Origin: CAVRQM01 sp963838805
GTDB taxonomy: Bacteria; Pseudomonadota; Alphaproteobacteria; Acetobacterales; Acetobacteraceae
Assembly (NCBI GenBank): GCA_963838805.1
Contig: CAWISK010000005.1
Coordinates: forward strand, 443,098-507,097
Direction of reading: 5' to 3'
DNA length: 64,000 nt
A program made the translations under genes and the position numbers. This document shows, one piece after another, positions 33,705 through 43,389 of the stretch. The notes under the pieces are model-generated. The model had not been told where the DNA came from and searched no databases. It was given only the letters and a program-made list of their open reading frames with translations. Position 1 is the first letter of the stretch; the number at the start of each line of letters is the position of its first letter.

Positions 33705-35543
33705 TCAACTGGCCTTGACCCGCACGTAGCTGCCCGGCGCATCCTCGATCGCCGGCAGCGGACCGGTGCCGGGTTCGCGCGCGGGAACCATCGCGTGCGG
33801 CGGATCGGTCGCGGCCACCCAGCGCTGCCAGTCCGGCCACCATGATCCGGCGATCTCGGTGGCACCGGCGAGCCACGCCTCGGGGTCGGGCGGCAGGGCC
33901 GGACTGATCCAGTGGCTGTACTTGCCGCCTTCCGGCGGGTTGACGACGCCCGCTATGTGGCCGGACGCGGCCAGCACGAAACGGCATTCGCCGCCGAGCA
34001 ACTGCGTACCCCGATAGGTGCTGCGCCACGGCGCGATGTGATCCTCGCGCGTGGACAGGAAATACGACGGCACGCGCACCCGGCCCAGTTCGATGGGCGT
34101 GCCGTCGAGCGTGATGCCGCCCGGCTGGATCAGCCGGTTCTGCTGGTACATGTTGCGCAGGTAGAAGCTGTGCATGCGCGCCGGCATCCGCGTCGAATCG
34201 CCGTTCCAGTACAGCAGGTCGAACGGGAACGGATCCCGACCCAGCAGGTAGTTGTTGATGACGAACGACCAGATCAGGTCGTTGGCGCGCAGCATGTTGA
34301 AGGTGTTGGCCATCTCGCTGCCCTCGAGATAGCCGTGGCGCTGCATCTTCGCCTCGATCGCCTGAAGCTGCTCCTCGTCGATGAACACCTTCAGCTCGCC
34401 GGATTCGGCAAAGTCGAGCAAGGTCACGAAGAACGTGGCCGAAGCGATGCGATGGTCATCATGTGCCGCCATCCAGGCCAGCGTGCAGGCGAGCAACGTG
34501 CCGCCGAGGCAATAGCCGATGGCGTTGACCGGCGCCTCGCCCGCGATACGCTGGATCGCATCCAGAGCGGCCAGGATGCCCTCGCGCATATAGTCGTCGA
34601 AGCCCTTTTCGGCCAGACGCTCGTCCGGATTCACCCAGCTCACCACGAAGACGGTGTGCCCCTGTGCCACGGCCCAGCGGATGAAGCTGTTCTTCGGCCG
34701 CAGATCGAGAATGTAATACTTGTTGATCCAGGGCGGGATGATCAGCAACGGCCGCGCGAACACCTGCTTCGTGCTCGGCGCGTATTGCAGCAGTTGCATC
34801 AGGTCGTTCTGAAAGACGACCTTGCCTTCGCTTACGGCGATATTGCCGCCGACCTCGAACGCCTCGGTATCGGTCATGCGCACATGCAGCCGGCCGCGCC
34901 CGCGCTCCAGATCGGCGAGCAGGTTGCTCAATCCGCGCACCAGGTTCTCGCCGCCGGTCTCGGCGGTGCAGCGCAGCACCTCCGGGTTGGTCAGCACGAA
35001 ATTCGTGGGACTCATCGCATCGACGAATTGCCGCGTGTAGAAATCGACCTTCTGCGCGGTATGCGGATCGAGCCCGTCGGCCTGGCGCACCACGTCCTGC
35101 ACGAAGCGGGCGGAGAGCAGGTAGGACTGCTTGACGAAATCGAACACCTCGTTATCGCGCCACGCATCGTCGCGGAATCGCCGGTCCTTCGGATCGGCCT
35201 CGATGACAGGGGCCGCCGCAAGTCCCATCATGCGCCGGGCGGTGCTCTGCCACAGCGCCATCGTGTCCTGCCAGAAGCCGAACTGCGCCTGCATCAGACG
35301 CGCCGGGTCGGCCATCAGCCGCGTGGTCATCTCGATGAAGGCGCGGCCGATGTTGAGCGCGTCGGGCTGATCCGCGCCCTCCGTCGATTGGCGGCGCATC
35401 CAGTCCTGCACCAGCCGTTGCGAGCGCTCCGCGATGGTCGCCATCGAGCGGCCGAACTCGGCCGGGTCGGGCAGGTTGAAGGGCGCGGCAGACGCTGGCG
35501 GGGATTGGGGGTCCGGGTTGCTGGCCCGCTTCTCGTCGCCCAT
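33705..35543 (-). CDS. phaC: Class I poly(3-hydroxyalkanoate) synthase
   Basis: PhaC polymerises (R)-3-hydroxyacyl-CoA into storage polyester on granule surfaces. The 612-residue protein has the N-terminal synthase domain (RQFVDAMSPTNFVLTNPEVL), the lipase-like box with nucleophile Cys in AIGYCLGGTLLACT, the catalytic Asp in STREDHIAPW and His in SGHIAGVVNPP. The length matches class I, which needs no PhaE partner. No phasin or phaAB gene is adjacent. The frame is intact. Confidence 0.95.
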   Translation of the reverse strand: MGDEKRASNPDPQSPPASAAPFNLPDPAEFGRSMATIAERSQRLVQDWMRRQSTEGADQPDALNIGRAFIEMTTRLMADPARLMQAQFGFWQDTMALWQSTARRMMGLAAAPVIEADPKDRRFRDDAWRDNEVFDFVKQSYLLSARFVQDVVRQADGLDPHTAQKVDFYTRQFVDAMSPTNFVLTNPEVLRCTAETGGENLVRGLSNLLADLERGRGRLHVRMTDTEAFEVGGNIAVSEGKVVFQNDLMQLLQYAPSTKQVFARPLLIIPPWINKYYILDLRPKNSFIRWAVAQGHTVFVVSWVNPDERLAEKGFDDYMREGILAALDAIQRIAGEAPVNAIGYCLGGTLLACTLAWMAAHDDHRIASATFFVTLLDFAESGELKVFIDEEQLQAIEAKMQRHGYLEGSEMANTFNMLRANDLIWSFVINNYLLGRDPFPFDLLYWNGDSTRMPARMHSFYLRNMYQQNRLIQPGGITLDGTPIELGRVRVPSYFLSTREDHIAPWRSTYRGTQLLGGECRFVLAASGHIAGVVNPPEGGKYSHWISPALPPDPEAWLAGATEIAGSWWPDWQRWVAATDPPHAMVPAREPGTGPLPAIEDAPGSYVRVKAS

Positions 35544-35612
35544 GCTCGCGTCCTTTCCGTGTGCGGCATCCGGCTGCTACATCAGGCGAGGACGAGGCAG
35601 CAGGCACGACGG

Positions 35613-36578
35613 ATGGCGGGTGGATCTGGACTAGGGTGTAGGCGCGGGTCGGGCGTGGTTCAAGCTGGCGGGGTGGCCGTGCTGCTGGGCCTCGGCGGCT
35701 GCACCACGATCTCGGCGCTCAATCCGGTCGATTGGTGGCACAATCTGGAGGGCGGCCCGATCGCCGACGCCCGGCCGCCGCCGCCCAACGCCGACGCGCC
35801 CTATCCCAGCCTCGGCAGCGTGCCCAACCGGCCCGTTACGAACGACGCCGCGGCGCGCGGCCAGATCGCCAATGCGCTGATCGCCGATCGCGCCAACGCG
35901 CAATATGACGCGTCGCAGGCGCCGCTGACCGTGCCGGGCACGGCCCCGCCGCCGGCAGCACCACGGCCGGTGGCACCGGCGGCGGGCGGCGAGGATGCGT
36001 CCAATGCCACCCTGGCAGCCGCATCGGCCCCTCCGGCACCCCCGGTGGCACCCCCGCCGGCCCCGCCCAGGCTGGCCTCGGCGCCGCGCCCGGCGGTGCA
36101 GGCGGCACCGCTTGCCGCCCCCGCGCCGGCCCAAGCCGCCGCCAGCGCACCGGCGGCTCCCCTGGCCGACATGCCGCCGGCTCCGCCGAGCCCGCCCGCC
36201 CTGCCGGGCGTGAAGCAGGTCACGGCGCCCACGCCGCCGGCGCCCACGCCGCCGCCCGTGCCCAAACCAGCGCCCGTGCCGGTCGCCGGCGCACCGGCGC
36301 CGATCGCCTTCGGCGCCGGTTCGGCGGTTCTGCCCAGCGCGGCCTATGCGCCCCTGAAATCGCTGGCGCAGCAGCGCGGCGGCGGCACCATCGCGGTCGT
36401 GGGCTTCGGGGGGGCCAGCGACACGAGCGCCGCCTCGCAGGCTGCGGCGATGCCGCTGGCGCTGGCCCGGGCGCGCGCCATTGCCACCTATCTCGAAACC
36501 GCCGGCGTGCCGGCCAGCGCCGTCCGCATCGACGCCGAGGCGGTCGGGCAGGGCGGCGTCGCCCGGCTGATCCACTGA
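35613..36578 (+). CDS. Pro/Ala-rich lipoprotein with OmpA-like C-terminus
   Basis: After a lipobox-like LLGLGGC near residue 30 the protein runs TISALNPVDWWHNLEGGP, which is seen in envelope lipoproteins linked to cell-division or Tol-Pal functions. About 130 residues of Pro/Ala repeats follow, ending PAPVPVAGAPAP, and then a short OmpA-like domain (IAFGAGSAVLPSAAYAPLKS, RARAIATYLETAGVPASAVR). The domain fits a peptidoglycan contact, with the Pro/Ala stretch as a spacer. The start is uncertain: ATG 35613 or GTG 35654. It is divergent from phaC and 8 bases upstream of the aminotransferase. Confidence 0.65.
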   Translation: MAGGSGLGCRRGSGVVQAGGVAVLLGLGGCTTISALNPVDWWHNLEGGPIADARPPPPNADAPYPSLGSVPNRPVTNDAAARGQIANALIADRANAQYDASQAPLTVPGTAPPPAAPRPVAPAAGGEDASNATLAAASAPPAPPVAPPPAPPRLASAPRPAVQAAPLAAPAPAQAAASAPAAPLADMPPAPPSPPALPGVKQVTAPTPPAPTPPPVPKPAPVPVAGAPAPIAFGAGSAVLPSAAYAPLKSLAQQRGGGTIAVVGFGGASDTSAASQAAAMPLALARARAIATYLETAGVPASAVRIDAEAVGQGGVARLIH

Positions 36579-36586
36579 GCCCCGCC

Positions 36587-37789
36587 ATGAACGACGAGTT
36601 CCACCGCATCCGCCGCCTGCCGCCCTACGTGTTCGCCGAGGTGAACGCCGCCAAGGCGCGCGCCCGCGCCGCCGGATGCGACGTGATCGACCTTGGCATG
36701 GGCAATCCGGACAGTCCGACGCCGCCGCATATCGTGGCCAAGCTGGTCGAGGCCGTCGCCGATCCGCGCACGCACCGCTACTCCACCAGCCGCGGCATCC
36801 CCGGCCTGCGCCGTGCGCTCGCCGCCTATTACGCGCGGCGCTTCGACGTGGCGCTCGACCCCGAGACCGAGGTGGTGGCGACGCTCGGCTCGAAGGAGGG
36901 TCTGGCCAATCTTGCAGCGGCCATCACCAGCCCCGGCGACACGATCCTCGTGCCCAACCCGTCGTACCCGATCCATCAGTTCGGTTTCATCATCGCCGGC
37001 GCCGCCGTCCGCAGCATTCCCGCGACACCGGACGAGGCCATGCTGCGCGCACTCGACAGCGCGGTGCGTCATTCGGTGCCGACGCCCACGGCGCTGATCG
37101 TCAATTTCCCGTCCAACCCCACGGCGCAACTCGCGAGCCTGGATTTCTACCGCGAGATCGTCGCCTTCGCGCGCCGGCACGGCATCTGGGTGATGTCCGA
37201 TCTCGCCTATGCGGAGCTGTATTTCGACGCGCCGCCGCCGCCCTCGCTGCTGCAGGTGCCGGGAGCGCGCGAGATCGCCGTCGAGTTCACCAGCATGTCG
37301 AAGACCTATTCCATGCCCGGCTGGCGCATGGGCTTTGCCGCCGGCAACGCCAAGCTGATTCAGGCATTGGCAAGGGTGAAATCCTATCTCGACTACGGTG
37401 CCTTCACGCCGATCCAGGTTGCCGCCACCGCCGCGCTGAACGGCCCGCAGGATTGCGTGGCGCAGGTGCGGGCCCTGTATCGCGAGCGGCGCGACGTGCT
37501 GCTGCGCGGGTTGGCCGCCGCTGGGTGGGACGTGCCGGCGCCGCAGGGCTCGATGTTCGCCTGGGCGCCGATCCCGCCGCGTTTCGCCCATCTCGGCAGT
37601 CTCGCGTTCAGCAAGCTGCTGCTGAGCCGCGCGCATGTCGCGGTCGCGCCCGGCATCGGCTTCGGCGAGCACGGCGACGGCCATGTGCGCATCGCGCTGG
37701 TCGAGAACACGCAGCGGCTGCGCCAGGCATTGCGCGGCATCCGCGCCTTCCTGCAGTCCGAGCCGGCCGTTTCCGAGGCCGCGGAGTAA
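36587..37789 (+). CDS. Alanine/LL-diaminopimelate-type aminotransferase
   Basis: This fold-type I PLP enzyme of 400 residues has VIDLGMGNPDSPTPPHIV, YSTSRGIPGLRRALA, ATLGSKEGLANLA, NFPSNPTAQLA, SDLAYAELYF, the PLP Lys in SMSKTYSMPGWRMGF and the carboxylate Arg in HVRIALVEN. These fit the AlaC/DapL-like group, whose members typically sit upstream of hom in alphaproteobacteria, as here (the hom ATG overlaps this stop). I favour glutamate-pyruvate or glutamate-oxoacid transamination; DapL activity cannot be excluded. The frame is intact. Confidence 0.86.
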   Translation: MNDEFHRIRRLPPYVFAEVNAAKARARAAGCDVIDLGMGNPDSPTPPHIVAKLVEAVADPRTHRYSTSRGIPGLRRALAAYYARRFDVALDPETEVVATLGSKEGLANLAAAITSPGDTILVPNPSYPIHQFGFIIAGAAVRSIPATPDEAMLRALDSAVRHSVPTPTALIVNFPSNPTAQLASLDFYREIVAFARRHGIWVMSDLAYAELYFDAPPPPSLLQVPGAREIAVEFTSMSKTYSMPGWRMGFAAGNAKLIQALARVKSYLDYGAFTPIQVAATAALNGPQDCVAQVRALYRERRDVLLRGLAAAGWDVPAPQGSMFAWAPIPPRFAHLGSLAFSKLLLSRAHVAVAPGIGFGEHGDGHVRIALVENTQRLRQALRGIRAFLQSEPAVSEAAE

Positions 37790-39080
37790 TGCGTCCGCTT
37801 TCCGTGGGGCTTGCCGGCCTGGGCACGGTCGGCGGCGGCGTGCTGGCGCTGCTGCACCAGAATGCCGAGCTGATCGCGGCGCGTGCCGGTCGGCCGATCG
37901 CGGTCGTCGCAGTTTCGGCGCGCGATCGTGCGCGCGACAGAGGCGTGCCACTCTCCGGACTGCACTGGTTCGACGACCCCACCGCACTCGCGCACGCGCC
38001 CGGCATCGACGTGGTGGTGGAGAGCATCGGCGGCGCCAACGGTGCCGCCCGCGCCGTGGTCGAGGCGGCGCTGGCGGCCGGCCGGCCCGTGGTGACGGCC
38101 AACAAAGCGTTGCTGGCGATCCACGGTGCCGCGCTCGCCGCACGCGCCGAAGCATCGGGCGCGGCACTGGCGTTCGAGGCGGCGGTGGCCGGCGGCATTC
38201 CTGTCATCAAGGCGCTGCGCGAGGGCCTGGCGGGCAATCGCATCGCGCGCGTTGCCGGCATCCTGAACGGCACCTGCAACTACATCCTGACGGTGATGCG
38301 CGAACGCGGCCGCGAGTTCGCCGACGTGCTGGCCGAGGCACAGAAGCTCGGCTATGCGGAGGCCGATCCCGGTTTCGACATCGACGGCATCGACGCCGCG
38401 CACAAGCTCGCGATCCTCGCCGCACTCGCCTTCGGCCGGCCGGTCGCCTTCGACGATGTGCATGTCGAAGGCATCAGGCATGTCTCGGCGCTGGACATCG
38501 CCTTTGCCGGCGAACTCGGCTACCGCATCAAGCTGCTGGGCATCGCGCGCGCGACCGATGCGGGCATCGAAGCGCGGGTGCATCCCTGCATGGTGCCGCA
38601 GGCGTCGCCGATCGCGGGCGTGGAGGGCGTGTTCAACGCAGTTGTCGCCGAGGGTGATTTCTGCGGCCGCGTCATGCTGGAGGGGCGCGGTGCCGGGGCC
38701 GGGCCTACCGCCTCGGCGGTCGTCGCCGACCTGATCGACATTGCGCGCGGCCGCAGCGTTCCCGTCTGGGGTGCCGCCTCCGGCGCACTGTCGAACGCAC
38801 CCTCGCTGCCGATCGCGGCGCATGTCGGCGCCTATTATCTGCGCCTGATGGTTGTGGACCGCCCCGGCGTGATCGCCGATGTGACCGCGGCGCTGCGCGA
38901 TGCCGGGCGTATCGCTGGAAAGCATGCTGCAACGCGGCCGCAGTCCTGGCGAATCCGTGCCTGTCGTGCTGGTCACGCACGAGACGCGCGAGATTGGCGA
39001 TGCGCTCGGCGCTGTCGCGCATCGCGTCGCTCGACGCCGTGCTGGAGCAACCCGCCATGATCCGCATCGAACCGGCCTAG
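37789..39080 (+). CDS. hom: Homoserine dehydrogenase
   Basis: Hom reduces aspartate semialdehyde to homoserine for Thr and Met synthesis. The Rossmann start is SVGLAGLGTVGGGVLALL. VTANKALLA, FEAAVAGGIPVIKALREGL, ILNGTCNYILT and GFDIDGIDAAHKLAILAALA are the family signatures. A C-terminal ACT domain (YYLRLMVVDRPGVIADVTAA) fits feedback control by threonine. Two extra bases, near 38906 and near 39000, break the ACT part. Removing them restores GVSLESMLQRG and a tail ending MIRIEPA. The ATG overlaps the upstream stop in TAATG. Confidence 0.9.
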
Positions 39081-39102
39081 TGTTTTTGCAGGCGAAATCC
39101 CT

Positions 39103-39208
39103 CCGTCGTCATCGCGAGCCGGCCGCTCGGCCGGCGTGGCGATCCAGGCCCGTGGCACGATGCGGCCGGGCTGGATTGCTTCATCGCTGCGCTTCTCGCA
39201 ATAACGGC
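39103..39208. repeat. Dispersed imperfect palindrome (REP-like)
   Basis: The left arm CGTCATCGCGAG...GCGATCCAGG and right arm CTGGATTGCTTC...CTCGCAATAACGG fold back on each other. The inner GCCGGCC-GCTC-GGCCGGC is a perfect hairpin. This is the style of the short GC-rich palindromes scattered between genes in many alphaproteobacteria. It lies just after hom and may stabilise or terminate its transcript. Confidence 0.7.
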
Positions 39209-39211
39209 AGG

Positions 39212-39228
39212 TTCGATTATCAATCGAA
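39212..39228. promoter_or_regulatory. 17-bp perfect inverted repeat upstream of glpX
   Basis: TTCGATT-ATC-AATCGAA has 7-base arms and ends 31 bases before the glpX start, overlapping where a promoter would be expected. It does not fit FNR spacing. A regulator of gluconeogenic flux is conceivable but unproven. Confidence 0.5.
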
Positions 39229-39259
39229 GTGTTTTGACGCGGTTCTGTAGGAGCAGCCA

Positions 39260-40267
39260 ATGTCCGCCGCCGCCGATGCCGCCGCCGAAAAGCAGGCCGA
39301 CCACCAGACCGACCGCAATCTCGCGCTCGAACTGGTGCGCGTCACCGAATCCGCGGCGCTGGCCGCGAGCCGCTGGATGGGCCTCGGCCTGAAGAACGAA
39401 GCCGACGGCGCAGCGGTCGAGGGGATGCGCCGCGCCTTCGACGCGGTCGCGATCGACGGCACCGTAGTCATCGGCGAGGGCGAGATGGACGAAGCGCCGA
39501 TGCTGTATATCGGCGAGAAGGTGGGGCACGGCGGCCCGGAAATGGATATCGCCGTGGACCCGCTGGAGGGCACCACGACCACCGCCAAGGGCGGCCCCAA
39601 CGCGATCGCCGTGGTGGCACTGGCCGAGCGCGGCAATTTCCTGCACGCGCCCGACATCTACATGCAGAAGATCGCGGTCGGCAGCGACCTGCCGGCCGGG
39701 GTGGTGGACATCGACGATCCCGTGGCGCGCAACCTGCGCAGCCTGGCGCGCGCCAAGCGTCGCGAAGTCTCCGATCTGGTCTGCTGCATCCTCGATCGCG
39801 AGCGCCACGAGGAGCTGATCGCGCGGGTGCGCGAAGCGGGTGCGCGCATCATGCTGATCGACCAGGGCGATGTCGCGGCGGTGATTGCGACCGCCAATCC
39901 GGACAGCGGCATCGACATCTACATGGGCTCGGGCGGAGCTCCCGAGGGCGTGCTGGCGGCGGCCGCCCTGCGCTGCACCGGCGGGCAGATGCAGGGGCGG
40001 CTGCTCTACGACGACGACGCGCAGCGCGAGCGGGCGCGGACGATGGGCGTGATCGACCCCAACCGCGTGTACAGCGCCGCCGACATGGCGCGCGGCAATG
40101 TCATGTTCGCGGCCACGGGTGTCACCGGCGGCCCGCTGCTGCGCGGCGTGCGCCGCTTCGGCCAGGGGGCGATCACCCATTCCATCGTCATGCGCAGCAA
40201 GTCCGGCACGGTGCGCACGATCGAGGCGCGGCACAATTTCGCGACCAAGACCTGGACGAAGAACTGA
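39260..40267 (+). CDS. glpX: Class II fructose-1,6-bisphosphatase
   Basis: GlpX hydrolyses fructose 1,6-bisphosphate in gluconeogenesis. The 335-residue protein has LVRVTESAALAASRWMGLG, the metal site VVIGEGEMDEAPMLYIGE, VDPLEGTTTTAKGGPNAIA and GSGGAPEGVLAAAALRC. A TAGGAG ribosome site precedes ATG 39260. It is placed between hom and recJ, a common order in Rhodospirillales, and recJ begins 2 bases after its stop. The frame is intact. Confidence 0.95.
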   Translation: MSAAADAAAEKQADHQTDRNLALELVRVTESAALAASRWMGLGLKNEADGAAVEGMRRAFDAVAIDGTVVIGEGEMDEAPMLYIGEKVGHGGPEMDIAVDPLEGTTTTAKGGPNAIAVVALAERGNFLHAPDIYMQKIAVGSDLPAGVVDIDDPVARNLRSLARAKRREVSDLVCCILDRERHEELIARVREAGARIMLIDQGDVAAVIATANPDSGIDIYMGSGGAPEGVLAAAALRCTGGQMQGRLLYDDDAQRERARTMGVIDPNRVYSAADMARGNVMFAATGVTGGPLLRGVRRFGQGAITHSIVMRSKSGTVRTIEARHNFATKTWTKN

Positions 40268-40269
40268 GC

Positions 40270-42043
40270 GTGGACCTGCCGCCTCCCGTTCTCGGCATCG
40301 CGCATAGCCTGGCGGGACGGCGCTGGGTCTGGCGCCGGGCGGAGGACCGGCTGGGGCTGGGCATCGCCCAGCGCCTCGGCCTGCCGGAGATCGTGGGCCG
40401 CCTGCTGGCGGCGCGCGGCATCGATGCCGAGGCGGCGGCGGATTTTCTCGGCACCCACGCTGCGCGCCCTGCTGCCCGATCCCTGTGTGCTGATCGACAT
40501 GGAGGCAGCCGCCGAGCGCCTTGCCGCCGCCGTGCGTGGTGCGGAGACAGTCGCGGTGTTCGGCGACTACGACGTGGATGGCGCATGCAGCACGGCGATC
40601 ATGGTGTCCGTTCTGCGCGCGCTGGGCTGCGAGGTCGTCTCGCACGTGCCCGACCGCATGAGCGAGGGCTACGGTCCCAATGCGCCGGCGCTGCTGGCGC
40701 TGGTCGCGCGCGGCGCGCGGCTGATCGTCTGCGTCGATTGCGGCACGGCGGCGGCCGAGGTGCTGGCGAGTGTGCATGAAAGTGCCGATGTGGTCGTGCT
40801 CGACCACCATAAATGTGAGGGCTTGCCGCCGGCGGTGGTTGCCACTGTCAACCCGAACCGGCTGGATTGCAGCTCGGGCCTGGGCGCTCTGTGTGCGGCA
40901 GCGATCGCCTTCATCACGCTTGTGGCCACGATGCGCGAGCTGCGTCGCTCAGGCTGGTTCGCTTCGCACGTGGAGCCGGATCTGATGGGCCTGCTCGACC
41001 TGGTGGCGCTGGCCACCGTCTGCGACGTGATGCCGCTCAGGGGGCTGAACCGCGCGCTGGTCGTGCAGGGCCTGCGCGTCATGGCGCGCCGCGCCCGGCC
41101 GGGGATCGCCGCCCTTCTGGACGTGGCACAGGTGCGCGAGGCACCCACCGCCATGTCGCTCGGCTACGCGCTCGGCCCGCGCATCAACGCGGCCGGGCGA
41201 ATCGACGAGGCCGGGCTCGGCGTGCGGTTGCTGCTGACCGAGGATGCGATCGAAGCGCGGCGCCTGGCAGAGCAACTGGACGGCATCAACCGGCAGCGCC
41301 AAAGCGTGGAGGCCGGGATGCTGGACGCGGCCATCCAGGCGGCAGGCGAACAGGCGGCGGCCGGGCGCGCCGTTCTGCTTGTCGCGGGCGAGGCATGGCA
41401 CGCCGGCGTGGTCGGCATCGTCGCCGGACGGCTGCGCGAGCGCTTCAACCGCCCCTCCTGTGCCGCGGCGGTCGCCGCCGGTGTGGCGAAGGGATCGGGA
41501 CGCTCAGTGCCCGGGCTCGATCTGGGTGCGGCCGTGATCGCGGCGCGCCAGCGCGGGATGCTGGAGACCGGCGGCGGACATGCGATGGCGGCGGGATTCT
41601 CGTTGCCGGCAAGCGGGCTCGCCGCATTCCACGCGCATCTGTGCGAGTGCCTCGCTGATGCGGCGGTGCTGCCCCAGGCCGCCGACCTGGCGGTCGAGGG
41701 CACGCTCGCGGTGGCCGGGTGCACCGCCGAACTCGCCGGCCATCTGGGGAGGCTCGCCCCGTTCGGCGCCGGCAATGAGGAGCCGATCCTGGTCGTGCCG
41801 CGCGCCCGCGTGGTCCGGGCCGACCGCGTCGGGCGCGAGCAGGCGACGGTGCGCGCCTTCGTCGAGGGCGAGGACGGCAGCCGGGTCAAGGCCATCCTGT
41901 TCCGTGCCCGCGAGGGGGCCGTGGCCGAGGCGCTGCTGTCGCGCGGTGCCGAGCCGCTACACTTGGCCGGGCATCTGCGCGCCGAGTCGTGGAACGGCTC
42001 AGTGGCGACCAGTCTTGTGGTCATGGACGCGGCGCGGGCGTGA
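40270..42043 (+). CDS. recJ: Single-stranded-DNA-specific exonuclease RecJ
   Basis: RecJ is a 5'-3' ssDNA exonuclease of RecF repair and mismatch repair. The DHH-family motifs are AVFGDYDVDGACSTAIM, LIVCVDCGTAA and VVVLDHHKCEGLPPA. The DHHA1 part has GYALGPRINAAGRIDEAGLG and the closing METGGGHAMAAGFSL. The OB-like C-terminus has FGAGNEEPILVVPRARV. One extra base near 40454 breaks the frame (true reading AADFLAPTLRALLPDP). GTG 40270 gives a normal length of about 590 residues. Confidence 0.92.
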
Positions 42044-42047
42044 ACCG

Positions 42048-42659
42048 CTACGCCTCATCCATCGGCAGGCACCCCGCCACGAACAGCTTCATCGCCCGCG
42101 CGCGGTGATTGGTGGCGTGCTTCTCGGCCGGCAGCATCTGACCATAGGTGCGGCGATCATCCTCGGGGCGGAACATCGGGTCATAGCCGAAACCGTTGGC
42201 GCCGGCCGGCGGCCAGACGAGCGTGCCTTCCACCCGCCCCTCGAACACCGCCGTCTCGCCATCCGGCCATGCGAGGCACAGCACGCTGACGAAGGTCGCG
42301 GTGCGGTCCGCGGCATCCCCCAGCTCGTGCTGCACGCGCTGCATCGCGCGCCCGAAATCGCGCGGCATGCCGGCCCAGCGCGCCGAGTAGATGCCGGGGG
42401 CACCAGCCAAGCCCGTGACGCACAGCCCGGAATTGTCGGCGAGCGCCGCAAGACCCGCGGCCCGCGCGGCGGCCAGCGCCTTCAGCCGCGCATTGCCGGC
42501 AAAGTCCGGCTCCGTCTCCTCTGGCTCCGGCAGGTGCAGCGCCACGGCGGAGACCGTCTCGATGCCGTAGGGGGCCAGGAGCGCCGCGATCTCGCGCAGC
42601 TTGCCGGGATTGTGCGTGGCCAGCACCAGCCGCTCGCCGCGCGCGAGCCGCCGGCTCAT
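42048..42659 (-). CDS. rdgB: XTP/dITP diphosphatase (RdgB/Ham1), catalytic Asp replaced
   Basis: RdgB removes non-canonical purine triphosphates. The 203-residue protein has the phosphate motif VLATHNPGKLREIAALL, ETEPDFAGNARLKA, the domain centre GLAGAPGIYSARWAG, GANGFGYDPMF and the C-terminal HRARAMKLF. The usual ADDSGL motif reads ADNSGLCV, so the second Asp, the general base of the E. coli enzyme, is Asn 76 here (codon AAT). This could be natural, or a single-base error of GAT. The start overlaps the rph stop (ATGA). The frame is intact. Confidence 0.9.
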   Translation of the reverse strand: MSRRLARGERLVLATHNPGKLREIAALLAPYGIETVSAVALHLPEPEETEPDFAGNARLKALAAARAAGLAALADNSGLCVTGLAGAPGIYSARWAGMPRDFGRAMQRVQHELGDAADRTATFVSVLCLAWPDGETAVFEGRVEGTLVWPPAGANGFGYDPMFRPEDDRRTYGQMLPAEKHATNHRARAMKLFVAGCLPMDEA

Positions 42660-43378
42660 GCCGCCGCCTCCAGTGCCGCGCGCTGCAGCGCGAACAATTC
42701 GCCGCAGCCGGTGCGCGCCAGCGCCATCAGTTCAGCGAATTGCCCCTCGGTGAAGGGCGATTTCTCGGCCGTGCCCTGGATCTCGACGATGCCGCCGCCA
42801 TCGGTCAGCACGAAATTGGCATCCGCCTCGGCACCGCTATCCTCCGCGTAGTCGAGATCAAGCGCCGCCGCACCCTCGACCAGACCGCAGCTGACCGCCG
42901 CCACCTGTCCGGTCAGCGGCACCGCCTTCAGCACGTTCATGCGCACCAGATGGCGCAACGCGAGCGACAGTGCCACAAACGCGCCGGTGATCGAGGCGCA
43001 GCGTGTGCCGCCATCGGCGTTGAGCACGTCGCAATCGAGTGTGATGCTCATTTCGCCGAGTGCCGCGCGGTCGGTCACGGCGCGCAGCGAGCGGCCGATC
43101 AGGCGCTGGATCTCCTGCGTGCGCCCCGACTGCTTGCCGCGCGCGGCCTCGCGGTCGCCTCGCGTGTGGGTGGCGCGCGGCAACATGCCGTATTCCGCCG
43201 TGACCCAGCCCTGGCCGGAATTGCGCAGGAAGGGTGGCACGCGCGACTCGACGCTGGCCGCGCACAGCACCTCGGTGGCACCCATGCGGATCAGGCACGA
43301 CCCCTCGGCATGGCGGGCGAAGCCGGGCTCGATGGAGACGCGCCGCAAGGTGTCGGCGGCGCGGCCGGAGGGACGCAT
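42656..43378 (-). CDS. rph: Ribonuclease PH
   Basis: RNase PH is a phosphorolytic 3' exoribonuclease that trims tRNA precursors. The 240-residue protein has RVSIEPGFARHAEGSCLIRM, GQGWVTAEYGMLPRATHTR, the RNase PH signature GRTQEIQRLIGRSLRAV, LDCDVLNADGGTRCASI, and the phosphate site EIQGTAEKSPF. It is coupled to rdgB, a standard alphaproteobacterial pair. Its promoter region is shared with the divergent toxin-antitoxin operon. The frame is intact. Confidence 0.95.
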   Translation of the reverse strand: MRPSGRAADTLRRVSIEPGFARHAEGSCLIRMGATEVLCAASVESRVPPFLRNSGQGWVTAEYGMLPRATHTRGDREAARGKQSGRTQEIQRLIGRSLRAVTDRAALGEMSITLDCDVLNADGGTRCASITGAFVALSLALRHLVRMNVLKAVPLTGQVAAVSCGLVEGAAALDLDYAEDSGAEADANFVLTDGGGIVEIQGTAEKSPFTEGQFAELMALARTGCGELFALQRAALEAAA

Positions 43379-43389
43379 GGCGGATATCC

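Noticed and set aside
33912..36578. A very long plus-strand open frame (888 codons) across phaC
   Set aside because: Its first 1.6 kb is antisense to the intact phaC gene and has the His/Arg/Ala composition of a GC-rich shadow. Only the last 322 codons (the lipoprotein) are credible.
39212..39228. FNR/FixK box upstream of glpX
   Set aside because: The dyad has ATCAA on one side, but the TTGAT half-site is not at the required 4-base spacing.
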